From positions 1,195,426 to 1,259,425 of the forward strand of contig CAOLHI010000021.1 of the NCBI GenBank assembly GCA_948474755.1: 64,000 bases of DNA, in the 5' to 3' direction. The DNA is from Ctenosaura bakeri (taxonomy: Eukaryota; Chordata; Lepidosauria; Squamata; Iguanidae). The notes below the pieces were generated by a model. That model did no database searches. It saw only the letters and a program-made list of their open reading frames with translations, and was not told where the DNA came from. Shown piece by piece: positions 11,246-22,329 of this stretch; within the stretch, counting starts at the first letter, position 1; every line of letters begins with the position of its first letter. The position numbers and the translations under genes are program-made.

Positions 11246-11404
11246 GATAGGGTGCAGAAAGGCCTGAGTAAATACAAAAAAACTTTGAAGAGTCTTTGCT
11301 GGTTGCAGCAAGAAATCAATTAAGTCTTGAAACCGTAGCAAGCTGCTGCTTTAATGCCTGAGCTGGAGATATGTATGCAGTTCTTTCCTCTTGTGTGGAG
11401 CTGA

Positions 11405-12294
11405 TGTTACTGTGGTAGATAACCCTATCCCGGGGTCTACAATTTAATATTAAAAATACCTCCACATGCTTGAGAGGTTCCCCGAACGAGCACGTAGGCA
11501 GGCACAGCTGAACAGCCAAAAACAGGAAAAACCTGATCAGGCCAGTAAATTCATAGTCACGTAGCCGCAGGAGATCTCCAGACATGTAAAACTTAAAATA
11601 CAAAAAGGGCCCTCAGCCCTGAGAAGTCGACTTGAAGGGATTAACGCATCTGACAAACACCCCATCAAGCGAAGACAATTTGCATACAGTCGAGGCTTTT
11701 GACAACCCCGGTAAATGCAATCATGCAAAGAATGCTGACATTTCGGAGCTTTGTTCTAGCTCCTCCATGTATTGTTCGCCCCAGGAAAGGATTGGCCCTC
11801 CAGGTACCTTTTCCCCCATAAAGAGACCCGGTTTTTGAGCAGCATTTTGGACTGCTCCCAGATCGCTCCCCAGCTTCCATCAGACTGTCCCTCCATCGGT
11901 TGAGCTATCCCCTCTGCCCTCCACATGCTGAGTCTCATCTCTCTCTCTGCCGCTGTCTTGGACCTCCAGACTTCAGGACCAGGTGCAGTATTCCCCAGCT
12001 GTAACCCTCCAAAGCCACCTATCCAATTTCCTCTCTTTTTATTTCTCACTAGGTCTTGTGTGAGTGAGTGCTTATGTGCATATGTGCGCAAGTCTTTATT
12101 TTTAATAAAATCATTTATTGGACAATTTTGCTTGGTTTTTGGCTTGGCCTGACCCCATAAAAATCAGGTGAAAGATCTCACTAGGTTGCCCTGCCTCTCG
12201 CATTGCTATTGCTTGTGCTCTGGCTAGTTTCCATTCCCCATTGTGTGGAGCACATTGAGGTGTCCCCCAAAGGACCCCAGAAATCAGGGTAACA
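11405..12294 (+). mobile_element. Solo LTR of family LTR-2, duplication CTGA
   Basis: An 890-bp LTR with TGTTAC...GTAACA ends flanked by CTGA at 11401-11404 and 12295-12298. A degenerate TATA-like CATAAAG lies at 11818 and a polyadenylation signal AATAAA at 12104-12109. No internal gag/pol region is attached, so it is a solo LTR from recombination. Four-base duplications fit gammaretrovirus-like endogenous retroviruses or some Gypsy elements. Which one cannot be told without internal sequence. Confidence 0.85.
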
Positions 12295-12298
12295 CTGA

Positions 12299-12625
12299 CC
12301 TCACCAGATCTAGAGAATTTACACCCTCAGCTCCTGCCTGAGGATGACCCGTGAAAACTGAAGACTCATGGCCAGGCCCTGAGGTCTGATGCCCCTGTTA
12401 CTGACAGGTCTCACTACCCCGTGGCACTGACAAACCTGAAGCCCCAAGATCTCGACAGAGCCCACTTTAGCCTCACAGAATCCTCTGCAGCACCCTGCAT
12501 TCCATGGCAGATGTATCGACAGAGAAAGTGCTGACCAGCTTGGAGCCCCAAGTTCTCTATGGGACGCCACTCTTGTCTCAAGGCTGTCCAGAATCCTTTG
12601 TAGCACTTTGCACCCCAACTCCGCT
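12299..12625. repeat. Imperfect tandem duplication of about 105 bp
   Basis: Units near 12434-12538 and 12539-12616 share GAGCCCCAAG..TCTC and CAGAATCCT.TG.AGCAC. It lies between a solo LTR and a partial LTR-2. It may be part of an LTR or internal retroelement sequence that I cannot identify. Confidence 0.45.
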
Positions 12626-12955
12626 CTCAAGGTCCAGGACTACGAGACAGGTGTCGTATCACCCATTTCCCTCTGAAAATCCCTATTTCAAGGCAATCTC
12701 TAATTCCTTAGTTATCTGTGTGACTGTGGTGTCTTTAATATCTGTCTGTACGTAATAAACATAATTTTTATTACTTTAACCCATCCGGCCGTTTGATTGA
12801 CCTGACCCTGTAGATGCTGGATTGCAAGATCCTGCTAAGTTACCCTGCCTCTCGCTAGCTTTAGTGAGTGCTCCAGCTAATTTTCCCCAAAGTGTGTTGT
12901 TGTTTGGTTATTTAGGTGTCCCTCCCGGGACCCCCAGAGAGCATGGTATCTATCA
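12626..12955 (+). mobile_element. Partial LTR-2, 3' half
   Basis: From CCAGGACTACGAGACAGGTG onward it tracks the LTR-2 copy at 29425-29748. It has AATAAA at 12754-12759, the CCTGCCTCTCGCTAGC phrase and GTCCCTCCCGGGACC. The copy breaks off at CCCAGAGAGCATGGTA, without the final GTAACA, and lacks the U3 promoter half. It is truncated on both sides. Confidence 0.75.
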
Positions 12956-13793
12956 TTCACCTCTCGGAAATGTTCACAGCGTAGCGCAACTTATGCTTTG
13001 CTGGGAAGTTCCTTCCTGTTTTATTTGCAAAGCAAAGCCAAAACCTCCTTGAGCAAACCAGCCACGTTTAACGTTACCTCTCAGCTGCACAGGAGGAAGG
13101 AGCGAAAGATCAGTTTCCACCCACAGTTTTTCCTTGTTCATTTTTTTGCATCAGCAGAACACCATTATTTTTCCACACTTGGTGAGAACCCTTTTTTTCC
13201 TTCCTTGAAAATAAAAACGAAACTGCACGTTACAGCAGAAGGGAAAGGAAAGCTGAAGGTCACGGGTGGGGGGTAAGGGGGGCAAGGAAATACTGCTTGC
13301 TTGGGCAGATTTCTGCAAAGCTGACTTTTACCCCATTTAATCAACAGCACAGCTTAATGAGACAGGGAAAATCCATCAGGAGAATGTGGTGAGAAATGGA
13401 GGTGGAGAGGAAACCAGAAAAATAAAGAGTAGAGAGAAAAGGTTGGTATGACTGGTGGAATCAAGCAGTTTCTTATATTTCTCCAGGTTAAGAAAACCGC
13501 ATAGTTAAAACAAAGATTGTGCTGTTTCACATGGCCTTAAAATCGGGGACATTGACATTGGCTGTTTTTTTTAAAAAAAACTCTTCATCTGGTTTTAGAA
13601 CTGTTTGGGTTGTTTTCAGTTGCTTTTTCATTATTTATTTAATGTTTGAAAAGTATGGATCATGTCAAGTATGGATCATGTCAGAGGCCCTAGTAGGTTG
13701 TAAAGCAATAAAGAAATGCCTTGAGTACCTATATAAATGCCTCCGTATATGGAAAATATAAGCACAAGATGGCCGTATTACTGAAAAATGGTC
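12956..13793. other. Unassigned stretch
   Basis: No exon or named repeat. It has a G-rich run around 13264-13282 and a direct 16-bp duplication AGTATGGATCATGTCA at 13652-13683. Confidence 0.4.
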
Positions 13794-14324
13794 AAAAATG
13801 AATTACGTAGCTGATCTTACATCTAGAATGAAGGAGGAAAAAAGCAGTAAAAAAATGAATGACATGAGATCAATCAAGAAATATATTGAAGAGAACTGGT
13901 TAAAGTTATGCCAAGAGTAAAGTAAATGAATAAAATATACGATAAAATATAACAGTTTTGTAAGAAATTACTTAATGAATGGTATATTACAATGTGAAGA
14001 GACCAGTCTTCAAAAATATAACTAATTTAAGAGATCACAGAGAAAAATCGATAAAAAAGTAGTTCAAACAAGGGGAGGGAGGAAGGACAAAGATTAAGAA
14101 AGAAAGATAACAAATAGAGGATAGAAAAATAGAAGATAGATAAATGTATATAATAATAGGTGATAATTAAGATACAAATATGTATATATGTACAAATTGG
14201 TATATAAGCATCCTCTCTTTTTTATTGATATTATAGAAAATAATGAATATGTCATAATGTTGATTAATCAGATATGGCTTCTGTTTTTTTAATAAATAAA
14301 TTTTTTAAAAAATGAATTATGTAG
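13794..14324 (+). mobile_element. L1-like LINE 3' end with 17-bp target duplications
   Basis: An AT-rich segment (13811-14307) flanked by AAAAATGAATTACGTAG (13794-13810) and AAAAATGAATTATGTAG (14308-14324), one mismatch in 17. It ends in AATAAATAAATTTTTTAAAA. A long duplication and an A-rich 3' end are the mark of target-primed retrotransposition. The L1-like label rests on duplication length and the A-rich tail. No reverse transcriptase motif remains. Confidence 0.55.
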
Positions 14325-15088
14325 GTAAAATCACTGGCAAAGAACATAGATTGGGGGAAATGGTGTATAAAAATGCAAGGATTCAGAGAAATGGATGAAA
14401 AAGGAGAAATCAAAGCTGACAGATTCATCTATCCACTCCTAAAGTTCTGCTTTTCAAGTCCCAAACTGAACATTTCCATAGAGAATTTGCTTGCCTTTCT
14501 GAACATCGGTTAATTCTCTTTACTGCGACAGCAGCCAATTGCTTTCTTCCAAGTCCAGCCCAAGATACTTTTCTGCCTTAGGAATATAGGGTCCAAAGTC
14601 AGTCTAGTTAGCTGTTCAAGTCCTTCTCACTCACATCTTAGTTGATAAATGTGCTGCCCTTTTAAAACACCTCAAATCAGCTGAACAAGGTACAAATAGA
14701 TCCTTAAAAATCTAGGGACCTGATCACCTTTCATTTCAAATCTATCTTTCCTCCAAGAAGCTCAGGTACTGTATACATAGGCCAGAATCTTCTTGTGGCT
14801 TTATGCCAGCGTAATGGGGTTTTTATTATGCTGCATAAAGAAAAATTGACTGCCTCCTTATGCAATACTTATATCAAGGGTTCCACGTCAAGAGTGTGGT
14901 GAATTTGCTCTTGATTTTAGCCCAGATTTTAAAGAAGATAGACTAAATAGTACCTTGGATAGCTCCAAATATACATTTAATCTCACAGTGGATTTCTGGG
15001 TTTAAAATTCTGGGCTAAAGCACACAGTGAGTTTATTGCACTCTTCACATGGAATCCAGTGGCTGCTGTTCAGCCTTATGCAACAACC
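14325..15088. other. Unassigned stretch
   Basis: Nothing recognised. The last four bases AACC (15085-15088) are the left target duplication of the following LTR. Confidence 0.4.
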
Positions 15089-15979
15089 TGTTACTGTAGT
15101 TTCTAGCCCAGACTTGGTGATATTAGATATCACTTTGATATCAATAATTTGGCCTTCTCTACCTATTCCTCCCATGTGCCGCAAGGTCCCCTGGACAAGC
15201 TCGCAGACAGGTGTGGCCGCTAATCGCTGTAATGTTCCCAACAAATACAGGCAGGCCAGAAATAGCCGTCCCGCCGCTTCAGAAGACCTCAAGGCAAGTA
15301 CCCTATCATGTATGCATGCTACTTACAAAGAACTCCCTGCCCCGAGCAGGCAGCTTGATTAGAAGAATCCTCATCTGTCGTGCACTCTGCGTTTGCATAC
15401 TGTCTACTCCTTTGTCAATTCGGACTTAACTCAATCATGCTAAATTCTGACCTTTCGGAGGCTTTGTCTCCAGCCCGAAACTCCTTGTTTTCCCCAAGTA
15501 CGGACTAGCCTACGGCCACATTTTCCCCTATAAATATCCTTGACTTTGAGCACTTCTTTGGATTGCTTGGATCGCTCCCAACTTCCATCCAGCCTTGCTG
15601 CCACTTTGCTTGGTGAGCCTTCCCCTCAGTCCCACGTACTGAGACTCCATACCTCCAAACTTCTGCTGCAGACTACCTGGGCTTCATGACAGGTGTTGTA
15701 TCACCCAAACCAACAACTCCTCTAAAAATCCCTCTATCCCACTCAAACCTTTATTTGCATACACTGTTTGATTGTATTTTTAATAAAGATCACAATTATT
15801 ATTTCAATCCTGTTTGCCCCTTGACTTGGCCTGACCCGTAGACATTGGGTAAAAGATCTCACTCCATTGCCCTGCCTCTCGTATTGCTAGCTTGTGCTCT
15901 TGGCTAAGTTCCCCAACTTATATAATTGAGAGCGCATTTAGGTGTCCCTCCCGGGACCCCCCCAGAAAACAGGGTAACA
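15089..15979 (+). mobile_element. Solo LTR of family LTR-2, duplication AACC
   Basis: An 891-bp LTR with TGTTACTG...GGGTAACA ends, flanked by AACC at 15085-15088 and 15980-15983. It has TATAAAT at 15529-15535, AATAAA at 15782-15787 and the palindromic GTCCCTCCCGGGACC near the 3' end. It aligns with 28871-29748 from end to end by eye, with many substitutions. No internal region. The 96-codon minus frame within (15002-15292) is antisense to U3 and not a gene. Confidence 0.9.
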
Positions 15980-16154
15980 AACCTCTTTATACAATACAAC
16001 AAGCTGCTTGTGTAATAAATTCCCTATATAGCAGGCAAGAAAGCTTCTTCATGCTGCTACCTGGCTTTCAATCATTATTGTCACTCTCCAGCTCCCAGAA
16101 CTGCATGTAAGTGAAATGGTGGAACTTTACACAGTGCTCTCAACCAGAGGTTTC

Positions 16155-16230
16155 CTTTTAATCACACCAACCCTAAGACGCAGATTAAACAGAGCAAGTG
16201 CTGAGCCCAAAGACCTCATGCATGAACACA
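16155..16230. repeat. Left copy of a 76-bp inverted repeat
   Basis: Reverse complement of 17569-17645 with two differences. The core is AACCCTAAGAC.CAGATTAAA then GAGCCCAAAGACCTCATGCA. Similarity does not extend beyond these limits on either side. Confidence 0.85.
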
Positions 16231-16477
16231 GTAGGCCATTATACCACTCTGCTGTTTTACCACTGTGGGCTTAATAACTCCAAAATTTTGTAAGTTGCTT
16301 TTTAGAACACACCAACCAGTTCACATTCGGAAAAACAACACTTTAGTTATTTGTTTAGTTACTGTTCCTATTCTTATTGTCCACTGAAGCTTTTCAACAT
16401 CACTGTGCAACTCTTTCCCTCTTTCTGCTTCCATCAGAAGTAGGCAAGCTACAGAGACAAGACCTCAGGAGACCAGA

Positions 16478-16702
16478 AGTCCCTCTAAACAATCCCTAGA
16501 AGGGATTCCACCTATACCTTATGAAGAATTTCTTGACCGCAAGAGCTGTTTGACAGTGAAATCAACTGCCTAGAATGGTGGTAGACTTTCGTCTTTGGAA
16601 GTCATTAAACAGAGATTGATGATTATCTTTTGGGAGTGCTTTAGTTGTGTATTACTGCATGGCACTGTAATCCCTTCCAGCCCTATGATTCTATGACTCT
16701 AT
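16478..16702 (+). mobile_element. CR1 3' UTR fragment
   Basis: Shows the CR1 3' UTR order: a GATTCCACCTA phrase, AAGAGCTGTTTGACAGTG, GTCTTTGGAAGTCATTAAAC, GGCACTGTAATCCCTTCCAG and the tail CTATGATTCTATGACTCTA. No coding part. Confidence 0.85.
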
Positions 16703-16754
16703 CTTTCTAAGTCTACTTCTAGCTTCACAAAAATTTTGGCTGGTGTTCTATATT

Positions 16755-17200
16755 GCAGTTACAGGCCCTTTCCACATCTTACCATTTTCCATCATTGTCC
16801 CATCACAATCCTGGCAGTGCACTGCAGGGAAGGGACTGCAACCCAAATATTCCCTTCCACATTGCCTGGCTGCCTTCAGAAGGATAGCGCAAGTGACATG
16901 CACCTTCCTTTCTCAGTGCAGTAAGCCACTTCCCATACTGCACTGGGGAAGGAAGTACTTAGATTGCACTTCCTTCCTTTCCACATGGCTGGTGGCGACG
17001 GGAGCATTGTGCAATCGGGCCATTAGCAGATTTTTTCTGGTAATGGAATATCCTGCAATTGTGACAGCTGGGGACACATGGGCAATGGCACAGTGTCAAC
17101 GTCATGTGAAGGTATTACTAGTGGACCAGCAGCAGTGCATCCCCATTCCGGGACAGCAACATCACACGAAAATGGACACAGATTCATAAGCTAGAGTTAC
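16755..17200. mobile_element. MITE-2-like element, left end only
   Basis: Begins AGGCCCTTTCCACATC. The interior holds repeated CACTTCC phrases like those in the elements at 6247 and 10743. A matching right terminus was not found, so the right border is a guess. Confidence 0.4.
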
Positions 17201-17568
17201 AGATCCATAACTGCTCTGTATTCATTAAGACTATGTTGTCTTCCTGTAAGACTGGATAAATGCACCCTAGCCTACCTTAACAGCCACTAGTCAGATTGGA
17301 GGAAGGAGGTCTGCTCAGCGGGAAATCAAGAAGCAAAGAGGAGGACATTTCAAACCCTCTCACCCAACAAGAGAGGCTGTGATAATTGGAGGCAAGACCC
17401 CTGTTGCAAGTCCTTGTCACACCCTTACTTTCTGGTGAGGGAGGTATGTGAAAATGGCACATTCCTTGAATTCTCATTCCCAGCTGAAAAACTTTCTTCC
17501 ACGATCTGGCTACTGGCTGTTAGGGTGGGTTGAGGGGGTTGGGTCAGCCAGGCCTTCTAATTTTGAGC

Positions 17569-17645
17569 TGTGTTCATGCATGAGGTCTTTGGGCTCAGCA
17601 CTTGCTCTGTTTAATCTGTGTCTTAGGGTTGGTGCGATTAAAAGC
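17569..17645. repeat. Right copy of the 76-bp inverted repeat
   Basis: Partner of 16155-16230, about 1.34 kb away and inverted. It is preceded by CTTCTAATTTTGAGCT (17553-17568), a phrase also present in LTR-1 near 19243, so part of an LTR-1 relative may lie next to it. Confidence 0.85.
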
Positions 17646-17949
17646 TCTAGCTTAGTTATACGTATACAGCTATGTAGCTGATGTAGAATATCAATGCCTG
17701 TTCTTATTTTTGAGGGAGGGAGAAAAAGCTCATGGGAGCTTAGTGAGCAAAACCAGACATTCTTATGCCAAAAAGTAGTGGTGGAGAGAGGGTTTTATGG
17801 GGGCTAGGTGGAGCCCAGGAACTGGGAGAAGGTAAGCCCTAGGAGAGCTATGTAAGGCTTACAGCCAGCTAGAGTCTCATCCCTGCCTTACAAACACACA
17901 CTCCATGTACCTTCAGATGTGCTGATGTCAGAACAGAAGAGAAAGTAAA

Positions 17950-18190
17950 TCAAGGATAAATGTTTATTTACTACTGTTATTATTTATAACCTTCTGTTCC
18001 TCCAAGGAAGTTGCTTAAGCATTCATAATGTGCCTCCTACCTTCACATTTCATTCCCACAACAGCTCACTCTTCAAGGTGCATAGAGGTTCAGCTGAGGT
18101 ATTGTGTCTGATCTGGAGTCACCCAGTTGGCACCACAGCTGAGCAAAGATCTGAGCCTCTTTCTCCAACCTCCATCACAGTCTAGCACTG
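17950..18190 (-). mobile_element. SINE-B copy, minus strand
   Basis: On the minus strand it reads as a decayed tRNA-like head near 18190, a CTGGGTGACTCCAGATCAG middle, AGCTGTTGTGGG, and the 3' end TATAAATAATAACAGTAGTA near 17965. The order is that of SINE-B, but divergence is high. Confidence 0.5.
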
Positions 18191-18654
18191 GAAGTATGAC
18201 CTCACACAAGTGAAGGTCCATGTTAAACAGAGAGTGGACCTGAGGGAAAAGGGTTAGTGGTGAGGGAAATGCCACTCTATGAGAAGTCAAAGTCCTCAGA
18301 TCCATTGGGCACTTACAGCCTCAGCAAGAGAGCTGGATGCTTGCTATCCCTGAACTACCCTGCTTCAATCAGATTAAAGATGCACTATACATTTCGTAAC
18401 TTTACAAATCTGTAGCTATTGTGTAGAAAGGCACTGAAACCCTGTTAGTGAATTCTGACAATGCCCAGCCAGACATTGACAAGAGTGCTCCAGTGCTCAC
18501 CAGGTACATCTGATATGCACTGAGCACTTCTGATGCATATAGTTCATTTGTTATATGCACCATATACAGCTGTTGGGCTCCAGCACTTTATATTTGGTGT
18601 TGAGATATGAACTGCGAAGTGTCTCAGGTAGGGATTTAGAGTTTCCCAGGGTGA
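18191..18654. other. Unassigned stretch
   Basis: No recognised gene or repeat. Confidence 0.35.
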
Positions 18655-19085
18655 TAGCCCTTTTTGGAAAACTCTATGAAAGCTAAAACTATTAGGAATC
18701 AACCTCCTTTCAGCAGAGTAGCAGAAAAAGCATGCCCCAATCTCCACTTTGATTTAGCGACGGGGCAGAGCGTCCTCCGGCGAGGACGTTTGTACTTAGG
18801 GGCGGACTGGGTCCAGACTACTTTATGTATGTCCAGACTTCAGCCCGCTCCAGAACAACCAGAACTGGTGGTTCGCCATGCTATTGAAAGATCGCTTAAA
18901 AGAGGTCTTTCAATAGCACAGCGCGCCCCAGTCCGTCGCTGCGCTAATGTGTAGATTTGCAGGCTCGCACCAGCGCAAGGCTGCAAATCTTCCGGGGGTG
19001 GGCTTTAGGCTGGCAAGCTTCATGGCTGGTGGAGAGCCAGGTACTGGCAAGCACCCCGGCTGAGTGCACTTCCTACCGAAGCCTT
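18655..19085. mobile_element. MITE-2-like GC-rich element with internal hairpin
   Basis: Shares with 21642-22160 the phrase GTAGATTTGCAGGCTCGCA.C and the CpG-rich interior. It contains a hairpin with a 13-bp stem: TGCTATTGAAAGA at 18879-18891 pairs with 18906-18918. The left end GATAGCCCTTTTTGGAAAAC is a decayed terminus at best, so the borders are approximate. Confidence 0.55.
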
Positions 19086-19139
19086 GCCCAGTCACTTTAC
19101 CCAACCAAGACATTGAAACAATCAGTCCAATCAGTCTAA

Positions 19140-19336
19140 AAATGCATTTTTAGTTTACTTTTGAATCTCTGGCTGGTTCTTTCCTGTGTGGTCCTGTAAA
19201 CATTGTTGGAAATATCTTGTTAAGTTACCCCCTTCTCACAGGTCTTCTAATTTTGAGCTAATGAATTCCCCTCTGTCACATGGAAGTACTGGCATCGTGG
19301 GTGGCCCACTGAGTCACCCATATTTTGGTAAGAACA
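19140..19336 (+). mobile_element. Partial LTR-1, 3' end
   Basis: Matches the 3' third of LTR-1 at 23817-24382 and 63261-63823: GAATCTCTGGCTGG, GTTACCCCCTTCTCACAGG, TTTGAGCTAATGAATTCCCC and GAGTCACCCATATTTTGG. The 5' part is missing, apparently at the edge of the GC-rich MITE. Confidence 0.7.
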
Positions 19337-20023
19337 TCACCCTTATAACTTCATTAAAGCCCACATCCTCTGTGATAAAGACTGTGTATCTGCAGCAGAC
19401 CATTAATACTGATTAAGGAGCAAAGACACCAATGGCTTAAAAGAACAAAGTAAAAGTCTTTATTATTGGAACTCCATTCTAAGATAGGAAAATTACTCAT
19501 GGTGCTATCCTAATCTAGCTGCATTCTTGGGAAGAGGTGGGAAGAGAGAGAAGGGGTGAAGAGAAGAGGCAGAGAAACATCACTAAGAGTATCAGTTTAC
19601 ATTACAGAGGAGTCAAGATAGGTAGAGCCAAGCTCTATTATTACTGCCTACTGTGAGGCATTCTGGACTCTTCAGTACTAAGCACTGTTGCACTTCTAAC
19701 ACTCTGACATCACAAGAATCATCCCTATGTCTCAGGTTTGGGCCTTGAGCTCTCAGGGCTTGGCAACCTTGGTTATAGTTCTGCAGTAGAACAAACTGCA
19801 CGCCACCCCAGTCCTTGTTTTGCCCTAGTCACCCCAAAGCGGTTAAAGTAGATTTGGAGTTTTGGTTCTGGGTAGAGGTGCAAACACTGATAGGACCTGG
19901 TTCCCAGACCTTGAGAAGTATCCCTTTTGGAAAAGATGGCAGCACAATCACCTTATGTCAGTTTTATCTGTTGTCATGCACCTGGCAGATCTCAATACCA
20001 CCCTGATAGTCTACACTTGAACA
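19337..20023. other. Unassigned stretch
   Basis: No gene or repeat recognised. Confidence 0.35.
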
Positions 20024-20816
20024 GAGCCAGCATGGAGTAGTGGCTTCAAGTCAAGAAAGTCAATGCAATTCTTGGTTGCATCAACAGAAGTATGGTTTCT
20101 AGATCAAGAGAGGTAATGGTACCATTCTATTCTGCTTTGGTTAGACCTCATCTGGAATACTGTGTCCAGTTCTGGGCACCTCAATTCAAGAAGGATATTG
20201 AAAAGCTGGAGTGTGTCCAGAGGAGAGAGACCAAAATGGTGAAGGGTCTGGAAGCCATGCCCTATGAAGAATGGCTTAGGGAGTTGAGTATGTTTAGTCT
20301 GCAGAAGAGAAGGTTAAGAGGGGACATGAAAGCCATGTTTAAATATTAGAAGGGACATCATGTCGAGGAGGGAGCAGGCTTGTTTTCCACTGCTCCAGAG
20401 ACTAGGACAAGGAGCAATGGATTCAAACTGCAGGAAAAGAGATTCCACTTAAACAACAGGAAGAACTTTCTGATGACCAGAGCTCTCCAGCAGTAGAATA
20501 TGCTGCCTCAAAGTGTGGTGGAGTCTCCTTCTTCGGAGGTTTTCAAGCAGAGGCTGGATGGCCATCTGTCGGGAGTGCCTTGATGTGGGTTCCTGTATGG
20601 CAAGGGGTTGGACTGGATGGCCCCTGCAGTCTTTTCCAACTCTATGATTCTATGTTTGGCTATGGACCCTGTAGACCAGGGTTGGATTCCCCAATGGCCA
20701 TGGAAACCAATGAGGTGACCTTGAGCACATATCACACTCCCAGCACCCAGAAAACCCCATGATAGGTTCTCCTTAGGATCACTATAAATCAGAAATGAAT
20801 TGAAGGCACATAACAA
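20024..20816 (+). mobile_element. SINE-A split by a CR1 insertion
   Basis: The first part (20024-20046) is GAGCCAGCATGGAGTAGTGG, the start of the tRNA-like head with its A box. The SINE resumes at about 20652 with CTATGGACC...GTAGACCAGGGTTGGATTCC, the B box, and continues to an ACAACAACACAA tail at 20816. The 608 bases between are CR1. The SINE was therefore in place before the CR1 arrived. Confidence 0.8.
20047..20654 (+). mobile_element. CR1-type LINE 3' part inside a SINE
   Basis: 5'-truncated CR1. The frame 20092-20349 reads [20 protein letters not shown], then [20 protein letters not shown], ending at a TAG near 20349. The 3' UTR ends TTCCAACTCTATGATTCTATG. It is similar in sequence to the copy at 4388. 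Confidence 0.9.
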
Positions 20817-20924
20817 CAACACAATTTACATTTGATTTGGCAGATCATGAATTTCAGCAGTCTGCTTTGTGTCACATGCCTTCACTTAGTTCATGAGCAT
20901 AAGCCATCATTAGAAACATTGAAG

Positions 20925-21085
20925 TTTACTTCTGAGTAAACCCACACAGAACAAGGGGAAGTTGAGGTCCATATAAAGATACTTTCGACTACACTGTTGT
21001 CATACAAGGCTATGCAACTCTACTCAGAAGTCCTATGGAGTCTAATGGGACTCACTCCCAGAGTTGTAGACACACATTTGCTGCT
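20925..21085. repeat. Foldback repeat around TACTTCTGAGTA / TACTCAGAAGT
   Basis: The left part has TTTACTTCTGAGTAAAC and the right part TCTACTCAGAAGT followed by AATGGGACTCACTCCCAGAG. The arrangement resembles a common vertebrate foldback repeat. The family name is not known to me. Confidence 0.45.
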
Positions 21086-21641
21086 TTTGACTTCTTGGGA
21101 AGCTGTGAAAAGTTTCTCCAGGTGAAACTCTGCCCTCAGTTGAACCTGACAAAAACAGCATAACTTGAGGGTTTGCTTTAGATTTTAGCATTGCATTTTG
21201 TATGCAGGTCCTGACCAAAGCAAGCACAGGAGTGGAGCAATGCAGGTGTAATTTGTAGACCCGGAGGAAAATCAGGTTTCCCTGAATCTGAATCTGAAAT
21301 AAGAGGAATAATCACCATTGCCAGCTATTACTCACCTGGAATGTCAGCTCCAAATGCAAATAACAAGCCTTATATTTACCAACATTTCACAAACTGTCTT
21401 CATGGAATGTATTTAACATCTAATTACCTGTCAAGGCAGCCATACATTCTAGTTAGTTAGCAGCAATTTATGAGCAGAGGGCCACTAAGTGTATAATGTT
21501 TCAATACATATTTGTCTTTGGCTCCTAAATGGGTGAACGATTTGTGTTATGTAATGCAGTAGTTTTCAGTGTGTTCTGGCTCCAGGAAAATGGCTTAGAT
21601 CCAGACCATCTGAGAGTCTATATCTTCCCATATGAGTCTTA

Positions 21642-22160
21642 GGCCCTTTCCACACGAGGCGAGGGAATCGCTCCATGCTGTTACCTACTGCTTCTTTTGG
21701 GGTCCGAAGCAAGGCGGACTGTCCCTGAAGCCCTTCCGCAGGGCTCCTTCTTGGTCCAGGGTGAATCGGAGCAGTGCGGAGTCTGTAGATTTGCACTGCT
21801 CCGGCTTCCAAAATGGCAGCTTCCAGCTTCCAAAATGATGGCTTCCGGCGTCCAAAATGGTGGCTTCTGGTTGGTCGTGGGTCCTGACCAACCACTGAAG
21901 TTCGTCACACCTATAGCCCGCCCTCTGCAGATTGCAGGCTCGCATTGGTGTGAGCCTGTGAATCTGCACAAGGGAGCAGGAACGCAATGGCACGTTCCAC
22001 GTCTTTAGAAAACACACTGGAGGACCACTTGGGGTCGTTTTGGAGTGGACTGAGGTGCGGATCTCCGGTAAGTAGTCCGCTCCTAGTCCGCTCCAAGGTG
22101 CAGACGACCTCCAAGAGAGGATGCACTGCCCCGTTCTAATCGCCTGGTGTGGAAAGGGCT
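21642..22160. mobile_element. MITE-2, complete, TTA duplications
   Basis: A 519-bp element with termini GGCCCTTTCCACAC and GTGTGGAAAGGGCT, flanked by TTA on both sides (21639-21641 and 22161-22163). This duplication is the PIF/Harbinger preference, so mobilisation by such a transposase is inferred. The interior is CpG-rich and includes three tandem units of about 22 bp built on TCCAAAATGG (21806-21869). Long frames on both strands inside it reflect GC content, not coding. Confidence 0.8.
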
Positions 22161-22211
22161 TTATAATAATCTTTGGAGGAGGGTTTTCTCTCAATCCCAC
22201 CACCCTCCTAA

Positions 22212-22328
22212 GCTTGGCTCATGAGGACACCTCACATATGCCCAATGGTTGCTCCTAGGCTTTGAAACTCCCTCTCAAGAGGGATTCAGTTTGCCCCCTC
22301 TCTGGTGCCTTTTTAATGGCAGGCAAAG
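22212..22328 (+). mobile_element. L2-like LINE C-terminal fragment
   Basis: Contains CTTTGAAACTCCCTCTCAAG, CCCCCTCTCTGGTGCCTTT and GGCAGGCAAAGACCTTCC. This is the order found in the L2-like region encoding LWN-LP...FKRxLKTF. Very short, and cut by the CR1 that follows. Confidence 0.45.
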
Positions 22329-22329
22329 A

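Noticed and set aside
15002..15362. Frames of 96 and 111 codons, one with a signal-peptide-like start
   Set aside because: They lie in the U3 part of a solo LTR whose ends and target duplications are certain. The minus frame is antisense.
11405..15979. A full-length provirus between the LTRs at 11405 and 15089
   Set aside because: Each LTR has its own target duplication (CTGA and AACC), and the DNA between holds no gag or pol motif but a partial LTR and an L1-like insertion.
21566..22203. Frames of up to 172 codons
   Set aside because: They lie across a CpG-rich MITE-2. Composition explains the lack of stops.
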